From: a virus | Length of the DNA: 21,242 bases | Virus record (IMG/VR): IMGVR_UViG_3300044641_005091 | Span: 1 to 21,242 of that record | Direction: 5' to 3' (one strand) | In this document: positions 6,909 through 13,943 of the stretch, one piece after another | How positions within the stretch are numbered: the stretch's first letter is position 1 | Layout of the letters: each line of letters opens with the position of its first letter | The notes under the pieces: model-generated | What the model was told of the DNA's origin: nothing | The model's database searches: none | The model's input: the letters and a program-made list of their open reading frames with translations, nothing else | Made by a program: the position numbers and the translations under genes

Positions 6909-7694
6909 TTACACAACCGAATCCCATAGTTTTTTCCAATCAATATATGGATCAAGTTGTCTTTCATATCCCATATGCAATGCAAGTGATGGTATTGGAG
7001 TGAAAAGAGTCATTTCCCAACGCCAAATGTGATTGATTGTAGTTCCCTCTTGAATTTGATTTGCCTCACCCCATTCGGTCATATATTCTGTTGCACAAGT
7101 GTAAAATCTACTCCAAAATTTACGGACAATTTCTGGATTACACATAAAAGTAAAAGTAGCATATTTGTTTGTTCTCCAATGTCTATTTTTACCAAGAACA
7201 ATTCTTGATTCATCTATAAACTTTGCCATGTAATTATCTGGATCATCGTATGGATGAATTGCAACTTCTGATCCTAAATTTTTCTTAAATGTTGAGTATG
7301 CATCCACCATTTCAACTATTGATGTTGGATAGTGTAGGTAGTCATCTTCAACAAAATAAACCAAATCTGCAGTAGATGAACGACCTCTATCGAATTGAGC
7401 ATGACCAGAGGAGTTCCATCCACGTAATTCTAATGGATTAAATTCATAAGTATGTCTTGATGTTTTGAAAATTTCATGTAATGAATCTATCAGTTTTTGT
7501 GATGAATGATCATCAAACCAAACAAAATGAATTTTTCCGTCATATTGTTCCGCAGACTGAACCAATGATTTTACACATTTGATAACCAATGTTGTTTTAT
7601 CAACACCACAGTATCTTGGAGTTGGATTTGCATGAATATCTATAAAACTATGTGTTCTTAAAACAATATCTAAACTCAATTTATTCGTATTCAT
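6909..7694 (-). CDS. Glycosyltransferase, GT-A fold (GT2-like)
   Basis: The 261-residue protein begins with SLDIVLRTHS, the first strand of a GT-A Rossmann-like fold. It continues with HFVWFDDHSSQ (56-66), the usual nucleotide-sugar-binding strand with an Asp pair, and LVYFVEDDYLHYP (111-123), where E116-D117-D118 fits the metal-binding DxD motif. A later W-rich segment (INHIWRWEMTLFTP) may form the acceptor side. No TM segment is seen, so the enzyme is cytosolic. It would transfer a sugar from a nucleotide-sugar to a phage or host acceptor that I cannot name. The start ATG at 7694 overlaps the stop of the GT9-like gene by one base (TAATG), so the two enzymes are translationally linked and likely act together. 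The family is clear, but the exact CAZy family is not. Confidence 0.85.
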   Translation of the reverse strand: MNTNKLSLDIVLRTHSFIDIHANPTPRYCGVDKTTLVIKCVKSLVQSAEQYDGKIHFVWFDDHSSQKLIDSLHEIFKTSRHTYEFNPLELRGWNSSGHAQFDRGRSSTADLVYFVEDDYLHYPTSIVEMVDAYSTFKKNLGSEVAIHPYDDPDNYMAKFIDESRIVLGKNRHWRTNKYATFTFMCNPEIVRKFWSRFYTCATEYMTEWGEANQIQEGTTINHIWRWEMTLFTPIPSLALHMGYERQLDPYIDWKKLWDSVV

Positions 7695-8701
7695 TATTTA
7701 ACATAACCTTCTGCTAGTTTAGTAAGTTCTTCCCGAATTTTTGTGAATGGTGCATCCCATTCACCATATTTTTCTTGTCTAAATAATTTTACAGAATCAT
7801 ACCAATTAGATGTATCACCAGGAACAACCCATGTGTAATATGGCATGATAGGTGTAACTACCCATGTTGGTTTTCCGATAGCTCCTGATAGGTGAGCAAC
7901 TGATGTACATGATGTTATTATCAAATCACAACCAGCAATTATATTAGCAGTTTCATCCCAACTTTTCATTTGTTCACGCATATCACCAAACGGTAATCCG
8001 TCTACAAGATTTTCATCTCTTTGCAATGAATAAAACGTTGTATTCGGAATATCGTGAAGACCAATCATCAATTCTGGTGGAAATCTTCGGTGTTGTTCGT
8101 CTTCAAATTCTGGAGAACCACTCCAACGGATGCCAACTTTAATATTATTCGGTTTTGAGAATAATTTTCTTGATTCTGTTGGGAAAATAAAAGGAGAACC
8201 ATCCAAATCATCATATTCCATTCCAAGAACATATGGAGCAGACATAGCAGGAACCCAATAATCATAATGTGCACACATAATAACCTCATTATCAACACAA
8301 ATAAATCCATGTCTTGAAAATAAAGGTTTCAATTCGGATGCACATGATACTAAAACTCTAGCACCCATTTCTTGAAATCTTTTAGCAAAACGAAAATTCA
8401 TTATTTGATCACCAAATCCACCTTCACATCTAAAAAGCAATGTTTTATTTTCAAGTGGTTCGTCTTTCCAAATCTTTCCAGAAAGTGCAGGAAGACCAAA
8501 TGTGTTGATAAATCTACCATAATTTAGATGTTCAAACGCTTTCATCATATTACCATGACGCATTTCATGCCATCCCAAATTAAAAAGAACCCTCAAATCA
8601 TCCTGTGGTTGTTCTCGTAAAATTTTTTCACTTATTTCTGGTTTTCCATCTATAGCATACTTCAATGCAATATCTAATGGGTGCATTTCTTTATCATTCA
8701 T
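7694..8701 (-). CDS. Glycosyltransferase, GT-B fold (GT9/GT41-like) with N-terminal TPR-like repeat
   Basis: The 335-residue protein has an N-terminal helical part (residues 1-75) with TPR-like spacing (VLFNLGWHEMRHGNMMKAFEHL). This leads into LLFRCEGGFGDQIMNFRFAKRF (88-109), matching the G-x-GD-x-I opening of heptosyltransferase and OGT-like GT-B domains. The C-terminal domain has VGIRWSGSPEFEDEQHRRFP (189-208), LQRDE, and CDLIITSCTSVAHLSGAIGKPTW (258-280), the nucleotide-sugar pocket typical of GT9/GT41. TPR joined to this fold is the layout of bacterial O-GlcNAc transferase-like proteins that modify Ser/Thr, but LPS heptosyltransferases share the core. A Bacteroidota-type promoter lies 33 bases upstream of the ATG, and AAAAAGGTTTTG precedes it. 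The gene sits just after the fibre block. The fold is well supported; donor and acceptor are unknown. Confidence 0.9.
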   Translation of the reverse strand: MNDKEMHPLDIALKYAIDGKPEISEKILREQPQDDLRVLFNLGWHEMRHGNMMKAFEHLNYGRFINTFGLPALSGKIWKDEPLENKTLLFRCEGGFGDQIMNFRFAKRFQEMGARVLVSCASELKPLFSRHGFICVDNEVIMCAHYDYWVPAMSAPYVLGMEYDDLDGSPFIFPTESRKLFSKPNNIKVGIRWSGSPEFEDEQHRRFPPELMIGLHDIPNTTFYSLQRDENLVDGLPFGDMREQMKSWDETANIIAGCDLIITSCTSVAHLSGAIGKPTWVVTPIMPYYTWVVPGDTSNWYDSVKLFRQEKYGEWDAPFTKIREELTKLAEGYVK

Positions 8702-8733
8702 ATCAAAACCTTTTTATTTTTATATGTAACTAA

Positions 8734-8765
8734 CAAATATACAAAATTTATTCGTAATAAGCAAA
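8734..8765 (-). promoter_or_regulatory. Bacteroidota-type promoter upstream of the glycosyltransferases
   Basis: On the minus strand a TTTG box (8762-8765) is followed by exactly 20 bases and then TATATTTG (8734-8741). This matches the Bacteroidota primary sigma consensus TTTG, N19-21, TAnnTTTG. The site lies in the 65-base AT-rich gap between the RCC1-like gene and the GT-B gene, whose ATG is 33 bases below the -7 box. Transcription would start near 8727 and read the glycosyltransferase and downstream genes. The sequence from the spacer through the -7 box is identical over 18 bases to the second promoter at 13912-13943. Confidence 0.8.
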
Positions 8766-8766
8766 T

Positions 8767-10923
8767 TTAAGTATATCTTTTTATTAAATGAGTTATTACA
8801 CCATAATCAGATGCAGATACCCATGTATTCAATGTTCCAACTTGTGTTGGTGATGATCTGTAAATCGTATCACCAAATCCACCTTGACCAACATTATTCA
8901 TTCCCCAAAACCAAAGCGTTCCATCTGTTTTGGTAAAAGTAACATTTCCACTGTCTGGACTTGTTAAGGTTTTCCAATCGGAATCAGTTCCAACTTGTGA
9001 ATATGTATTTATATTCCATCTCCAAAGTGTTCCGTCTGTTTTTATACCCCAGTTTACAGTGTAATCTCCATATTGCGAAGTTACACTAGCCCAATTTGTT
9101 TCAGTTCCGAGTTGAACGGGTGATGATCGTATACCCCAAACTGATCCATCAGTTCTTTGTAAAACACCACCTGCAAAAATTTTGCTCCAATTTGTATCAT
9201 TTCCAAGTTGAACGGGTGATGATCTATTTATTAAATCAGTAGAACGTCTTCCCATTGCAAGATTATTTGTATCTGTAGCGGTTGTGAAATAACCTGTAGT
9301 GTATACTATTCCAGTATTATCTATAACTCCAGAATGGAATAATCCTATTGATGATGCAGATGCCCATGTATTTAATGTTCCAACTTGTGTTGGTGATGAT
9401 CTATTGGTATAAACACCCAGACCTAAATTACCATAGGTGTTATCACCCCAAGACCAAAGTGTTCCATCAGATCTCAATGCAGATGAAACAATTCTGTTAG
9501 CATCTATCTGTGTCCAATCGGATCTAGTTCCAACTTGAACTGGAGAAGATCTACCAGTTATTACTCCAATTCCAAGTTGTCCAGTAGCGTTTCCACCCCA
9601 AGACCAAAGTGTTCCATTTGATGATATGGCCATCGAATGCGAATACCCAGCAGCAATTTGTGTCCAATCGGATCTAACACCAACTTGAGTTGGTGATGAT
9701 CTATTTCCAGTAAAGGCGGTTGTAATGCCTAATTGTCTAAATGATCCATTACCCCAAGCCCATAGAGTTCCGTCTGATCTAATTGCAATAGTATGTGATG
9801 TTCCAGAAGAAATTTGTGTCCAGTCAGATCTAGTTCCAATCTGAACAGGTGATGATCTGTTTGCAGTGGCCGTTGTTAATAAACCTAATGTTCCATTTGT
9901 ATTAGAACCCCATGACCAAAGTGTTCCATCTGTTTTTATTGCAATAGTAAATGAAGTTCCAGCAGAAACTTTTGACCAATTTGTATCTGGACCAATTTGT
10001 GTTGGAATTGATCTGAATGCGATATCTAACAATCCAAGTTGTCCAACACTATTACTACCCCACCCCCAAAGAGTCCCATCTGTTTTTATTGCAAAATTAT
10101 GAAAATTTGAAGGACCTATTATGCTTTTCCCAGCTATAACTTTCGACCAATTTGTATCAATTCCTACTTGTGTAGGCACAGATCTATTAGTAGTCGTCCC
10201 ATCGCCTATTTCGCGATTTACATTACTACCCCATCCCCAAAGAGTCCCGTCAAAACCAATAGCATACGAAACAGTTTTTCCCATTGAAACCATGGTAAAA
10301 CTTCTATTGATATATGTATAATCTAAATCGGAATCTATTGTGGCAAATGTTGCATTATCCCGTGTTAGTCCAAGCATTTGACCGTCATTATATCCCCAAA
10401 CCCAGAGTGTGCCATCTGTTTTAATAGCAGCGTTAGAAAGATTGTAAAAAATGTTATTTATTTCTGCCCAATTAGTATCAGTTCCGATTTGAACTGGTGA
10501 TGATCGTACTACCGTATCTCCTAATCCGACTTGTCCAAAATCATTTCTACCCCAACTCCAGAGTGTGCCATCTGTTTTAAGTGCAAGTTTACTTGTTACA
10601 GTTTTCCAATTAGTATGTGTTCCGATTTGAACCGGAGAAGAACGGTTTATTGTATCACCAACTCCCATATCTCCACCTTCCGAAAATGAATTCGCACCCC
10701 ATGACCAAAGAGTTCCATCTGTTTTTATTGCAAAAGATGTTTGACCACTTGATATACTACTCCAATTAGTATCAGTTCCAACTTGAACTGGTGATGATCT
10801 ATCTAATCCATCATTAAGTCCGAGTGAATATAGTGAATTTTGACCCATACCCCACAGTTCATTAAGATAAACTGGAGGAACAGGCGGTGTTTTTTGTGCA
10901 GCTACTATTATATCCTTTATCAT
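8767..10923 (-). CDS. RCC1-like repeat protein (β-propeller tail fibre/adhesin)
   Basis: The 718-residue protein consists of about 14 repeats of roughly 45-55 residues. The core reads IKTDGTLWSWG, then xNxxGQLGLGD, then RSSPVQIGTDTNW, with the next repeat starting [ST]xISxG. This is the RCC1 signature, in which each repeat supplies a blade; classical RCC1 proteins have seven. Most repeats are regular. Repeat 4 carries an insertion (DNATFATIDSDLDYTYINR), and repeats 11-13 are degenerate, with one reduced to about 33 residues. A short N-terminal stretch (IVAAQKTPPVPPVY) precedes the first blade. Phages of Bacteroidota and aquatic phages often carry such proteins among tail genes, where they are presumed to bind glycans or proteins at the host surface. 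No catalytic motif is visible. It closes the fibre block; the ATG follows AAAGGTTAATT. Confidence 0.92.
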   Translation of the reverse strand: MIKDIIVAAQKTPPVPPVYLNELWGMGQNSLYSLGLNDGLDRSSPVQVGTDTNWSSISSGQTSFAIKTDGTLWSWGANSFSEGGDMGVGDTINRSSPVQIGTHTNWKTVTSKLALKTDGTLWSWGRNDFGQVGLGDTVVRSSPVQIGTDTNWAEINNIFYNLSNAAIKTDGTLWVWGYNDGQMLGLTRDNATFATIDSDLDYTYINRSFTMVSMGKTVSYAIGFDGTLWGWGSNVNREIGDGTTTNRSVPTQVGIDTNWSKVIAGKSIIGPSNFHNFAIKTDGTLWGWGSNSVGQLGLLDIAFRSIPTQIGPDTNWSKVSAGTSFTIAIKTDGTLWSWGSNTNGTLGLLTTATANRSSPVQIGTRSDWTQISSGTSHTIAIRSDGTLWAWGNGSFRQLGITTAFTGNRSSPTQVGVRSDWTQIAAGYSHSMAISSNGTLWSWGGNATGQLGIGVITGRSSPVQVGTRSDWTQIDANRIVSSALRSDGTLWSWGDNTYGNLGLGVYTNRSSPTQVGTLNTWASASSIGLFHSGVIDNTGIVYTTGYFTTATDTNNLAMGRRSTDLINRSSPVQLGNDTNWSKIFAGGVLQRTDGSVWGIRSSPVQLGTETNWASVTSQYGDYTVNWGIKTDGTLWRWNINTYSQVGTDSDWKTLTSPDSGNVTFTKTDGTLWFWGMNNVGQGGFGDTIYRSSPTQVGTLNTWVSASDYGVITHLIKRYT

Positions 10924-10938
10924 AATTAACCTTTAATT

Positions 10939-12891
10939 TTAATATCCAAGACCACCTACAAATCCATACCAATCGGTTCCACCATTCGGCGTAATAAAAC
11001 TAACAATATTTACAGCAGGACCTTCTAAAAGAGGAGCACCTCCAACTGGCCATTTTACAGATGCAGGCCAAGCAACAGTATATGTTGTACCACTATCAAG
11101 TATTACCGTGAAACTACCGAGATTAGTAGCAGTTGGTGGATTGGTTATGGTTGTACTGGTGATATTAGCACTTTGATTTACATAAAATATATTTCCATTA
11201 GATAAATTATACGTTATACCACCGGCAGAAGAATGATTTATCGTTGTATATTTTTCTTCATAATCTACAAAAACCGGAGTATGTAGGGAACCAGATAGGA
11301 AAACAGATCCAGATACAGTTACATTTTGATTGAGTGTGCTAACACGAGATGCAGTTGCGGCGTATGATGCAGTTGCTGATATGTTAGTTCCAGTCCAACC
11401 ATTGCCACCAACATAAAACCCATTATTTGCATATATTGTACCGGATGTAGTTATTGAGGCACCACCCTGCATCTCAATTCCAACTTGTACATCAAGTGTT
11501 TCATTATCTGGATTTATCGTAATTATGTCAGATCCAGTTATATTGTTAGTGGTTCCATTATAGACCAACATATAATGTGTTCCATTACCGTAATATGATG
11601 TTAAACCGGTTGTTGGACCACTTATGGAAACACCAGATGCAGTTAAAGCATATGATGCACTTCCTTGTAATGAACCAGTAAATGCCGATGAAGTAACAAA
11701 TAATGTTGTTCCTGTTATTGCAAGACCGTTTCCTAATGATAATTCTGCAGCTGTACCTGTCCCTTTACCAATTATACGATTATTATTGTTTATTAAAATG
11801 TTGTTTGTTGTAACTGGACTCCAGGATGGTATACCTGAAATCCATTGAAGAACATGATAATCGGTTAATGCGGTTATTGTTGATATATCACCTGTTCCTG
11901 CAATGTTTCTACCAAGAATACCAGGTGTTATATTTTGCATTTTTGCATAAGTAACCACATCATTATCAATAGTCCAAGTAGATCCACCTGATGAAACGGT
12001 AATATCTCCCTTATCACCATCGGAAACACCACCACCGCCCAATACATACGAAGCAGTTGTTGCGAATGATGAACTAACTGCATTAAGAACATATGATGCG
12101 GTTGTTGCAGTTCCTTGAAGTGAACCGGTGAATGATGTTGCTTGAAGTGAACCAGTTAATCCATAAGAGCCAGATAATTGTTTTGAATGTGTCCATACAC
12201 TTGCACTATACATTAAGAAGTCACCGTAATTGGCACCATTTGTTAATACATTGTGAAGTTCACCCAATTCATAACCATTATTAACTTTTACGAAAATGGA
12301 TCCAACTGTTGCATGAACCCTTTCAACAAAACCAATAATTACTGTATGTTTTGGTGCAACTGGTGGTATTTGTGTGTATTGTCCAGAAGAACTTAAATAA
12401 AGAGTAGCACCTGCAGTCAAACCATTAGTATTTAATCCATTAACAATACCACTTGTAAAAACAAATCCCTCTGCACCAGATGATATGTTTTCCGAAACCA
12501 TACCAAGAGTATTTGCTGATCCCGCTTCAATATCACTATCAGCTCTTTTTACAGAAATTCTGTTGCCCTGTGAACCGGATATGTAAACTATTTCCCCTTT
12601 ATTGAGTGTTGTTGCTTCTGCATTGTAAACTCTAGCAAACGAATCTTGTCCTAATTGTAATGCAAGTGTTCCACCTTTCAATCCCAAATCAAGAGTTCCA
12701 TCACCATCATTCCAAACCAATCTACCGGTTGCAGTAGCAGCAGATGATGTTGTATAAAAATTAAGGTGATCAACATTATTTATGGATCCACTCATGGTAA
12801 GTGAACCCGATATTACACTACCATTGGAAGCAGTTACAGACGATAGATGTGCTCCACTACCACTTACTACAATTTTTTTCCAATTAGACAA
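10939..12891 (-). CDS. Tail fibre protein, WKK-type N-terminus
   Basis: The 650-residue protein begins SNWKKIVVSGSGAHLSSVTAS, which closely matches the start of the fibre encoded at 13927-15201. That points to a common attachment segment. The middle is Ser/Thr/Gly/Ala-rich and contains copies of the SFTGSLQGTATTASYVL and SSFATTASYVL type, common in phage fibres. A DGDKGDITVSSGGSTWTID segment follows. The last 110 residues (FVDYEEKYTTINH to WYGFVGGLGY) look like a compact β-structured tip. It probably forms trimeric β-rich fibres. Translation starts at TTG (12889-12891). The frame upstream of it reaches a stop without an ATG, and a GGAG ribosome binding site sits about 8 bases before it. The promoter nearest upstream is at 13912. 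Confidence 0.87.
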   Translation of the reverse strand: MSNWKKIVVSGSGAHLSSVTASNGSVISGSLTMSGSINNVDHLNFYTTSSAATATGRLVWNDGDGTLDLGLKGGTLALQLGQDSFARVYNAEATTLNKGEIVYISGSQGNRISVKRADSDIEAGSANTLGMVSENISSGAEGFVFTSGIVNGLNTNGLTAGATLYLSSSGQYTQIPPVAPKHTVIIGFVERVHATVGSIFVKVNNGYELGELHNVLTNGANYGDFLMYSASVWTHSKQLSGSYGLTGSLQATSFTGSLQGTATTASYVLNAVSSSFATTASYVLGGGGVSDGDKGDITVSSGGSTWTIDNDVVTYAKMQNITPGILGRNIAGTGDISTITALTDYHVLQWISGIPSWSPVTTNNILINNNNRIIGKGTGTAAELSLGNGLAITGTTLFVTSSAFTGSLQGSASYALTASGVSISGPTTGLTSYYGNGTHYMLVYNGTTNNITGSDIITINPDNETLDVQVGIEMQGGASITTSGTIYANNGFYVGGNGWTGTNISATASYAATASRVSTLNQNVTVSGSVFLSGSLHTPVFVDYEEKYTTINHSSAGGITYNLSNGNIFYVNQSANITSTTITNPPTATNLGSFTVILDSGTTYTVAWPASVKWPVGGAPLLEGPAVNIVSFITPNGGTDWYGFVGGLGY

Positions 12892-12956
12892 AATAGAACT
12901 CCACAGTTTATATCAATACCAATAAATATGTAGTTTTATGATAGTTTGGTAATTAT

Positions 12957-13712
12957 CTAGAATCCAAATTCTGCTTTATCAATATTGTAATTATGCAATA
13001 CTTCCGAAGCAGTTATACTTCTATTGTAACAATAGACTTTTGAAATTTGACCGCTGAACAAATTACCGTCACCAAATGATGCTATATTTACAGAACTATC
13101 CCCATTATGAGGATCTTTGTTTGAAGTGTATGTGCTATCTTGATAACCGTTAATGTATAACGTCATACCATCTGTTGTATTGAATGTTAAAGTAACATTA
13201 TACCAGATGCCGTTTGTAAATGTTCCAGTTGATGGATATGCAGTATAATTTGGCCAGTTTGAATGCCCACAATATATTTTATCCTCACCATTCATATACA
13301 TAAAATGACCACCATTTGCACTACTGATTAAATTATTATCTTGGAAATTGAAGTATCGAAACCAAATGGATTTGGTATACGAAGACGTTGTTAAAACTGC
13401 ACCCGTTCCAATACCTCTGTGGATTAAACCATTAAATGTGAAGGCTCCTGGTATACCAATTGGATATGAATAGAAAGGTGAGTTTACAAGAGTAATGTTT
13501 TGTTGTGTTCCAGCCAAATCATACCAAGTATCACCATCTCCATCATAAGATTCCGTTTTTGAAGCATCTAATCTTAATGTGAGACCATCTGTAACTATAT
13601 CGGGTGATGTAACTAAACCAACACTATTTTTTAATGAAAATGATCCATTTGCACCAGTATTGGAAATCATCAAACCACCATTACCGTTATTATTCAATAT
13701 TTTCAAACTCAT
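12957..13712 (-). CDS. LamG/concanavalin-like domain protein (tail adhesin or decoration)
   Basis: The 251-residue protein has a short N-terminal strand region (LKILNNNGNGGLMISNTGANGSFS) followed by a jelly-roll of LamG/concanavalin type. The opening GLTLRLDASKTESYDGDGDTWYDLAG is the typical first strand and loop (DGL.L.LDA..S......WYDLSG). Later signs are YTKSIWFRYF, GTFTNGIWYNVTLTF, MTLYINGYQDS and the closing FSGQISKVYCYNRSITASEVLHNYN. These domains bind carbohydrates or proteins, and phages use them on fibres and capsids. The ATG overlaps the stop of the small gene upstream (ATGA), so the two are likely co-translated. It is followed by a 65-base gap with no promoter that I can see. Role inferred: host-surface binding. 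Confidence 0.88.
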   Translation of the reverse strand: MSLKILNNNGNGGLMISNTGANGSFSLKNSVGLVTSPDIVTDGLTLRLDASKTESYDGDGDTWYDLAGTQQNITLVNSPFYSYPIGIPGAFTFNGLIHRGIGTGAVLTTSSYTKSIWFRYFNFQDNNLISSANGGHFMYMNGEDKIYCGHSNWPNYTAYPSTGTFTNGIWYNVTLTFNTTDGMTLYINGYQDSTYTSNKDPHNGDSSVNIASFGDGNLFSGQISKVYCYNRSITASEVLHNYNIDKAEFGF

Positions 13713-13885
13713 TTTAGATATAACTGTTGAAGTTTGTAAACAAGGTCATATACAACTTGAACTTCTTTCCCCTTAAATGTGCAATCAGACACCAGTTTCA
13801 ATAAAAATTCCAATTCCTCCTTGGAAAAAGGAGGAATTGGAGGTATCGGATTATTTTCATTATTTTCTTTTTTAACTAAACCCAT
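13709..13885 (-). CDS. Small hypothetical protein with Pro-rich start
   Basis: The product is 58 residues: a short Lys/Asn/Glu-rich beginning, a proline stretch (PIPPIPP, residues 13-19), and a helical C-terminal part (FSKEELEFLLKLVSDCTFKG, then VVYDLVYKLQQLY). I know short phage proteins ending in this SKEELEFLL...VYxLVxKLQ pattern, but no function for them. The frame also has ATGs at 13942 and 13909. However, the promoter at 13912-13943 covers the first, and the second lies about at the expected transcription start. The ATG at 13885, preceded by AATAGGTTTTATC like other starts here, is therefore the best choice. A strong hairpin followed by a U-rich run lies inside the gene. The stop overlaps the LamG gene start. 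Confidence 0.7.
   Translation of the reverse strand: MGLVKKENNENNPIPPIPPFSKEELEFLLKLVSDCTFKGKEVQVVYDLVYKLQQLYLK
13801..13841 (-). terminator. Terminator-like hairpin inside the small gene (possible attenuator)
   Basis: Positions 13809-13822 and 13828-13841 form a perfect 14-bp inverted repeat (arms of the type TCCAATTCCTCCTT) with a 5-base loop. Read on the minus strand, the stem is followed directly by AUUUUUAUU, the layout of an intrinsic terminator. It lies about 65-100 bases after the predicted start of transcription from the promoter at 13912, within the codons for PPIPPF and KEELE. The descending arm contains AAGGAGG, a perfect Shine-Dalgarno core, paired with CCTCC. It may be partial termination, an mRNA structure, or a coincidence of codons. 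Confidence 0.4.
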
Positions 13886-13911
13886 GATAAAACCTATTAT
13901 TTTTCTCATAA

Positions 13912-13943
13912 CAAATATACAAAATTTTAAGAATATATCCAAA
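13912..13943 (-). promoter_or_regulatory. Bacteroidota-type promoter upstream of the small gene and LamG gene
   Basis: On the minus strand TTTG (13940-13943) is followed by 20 bases and TATATTTG (13912-13919), a full match to the Bacteroidota sigma consensus. The -33 box lies within the last codons of the upstream fibre gene. Transcription should start near 13905, about 20 bases before the ATG at 13885. It would read the small gene, the LamG gene, the WKK-type fibre and the RCC1-like gene. The 18 bases covering the lower spacer and the -7 box are identical to the promoter at 8734-8765, and both -33 boxes are preceded by AAA. Confidence 0.78.

Noticed and set aside
6890-6912. A third promoter before the GT-A/chaperone genes (CAAATAAA on the plus strand)
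   Set aside because: It does not match TAnnTTTG on the minus strand and no TTTG box lies 19-21 bases above it.
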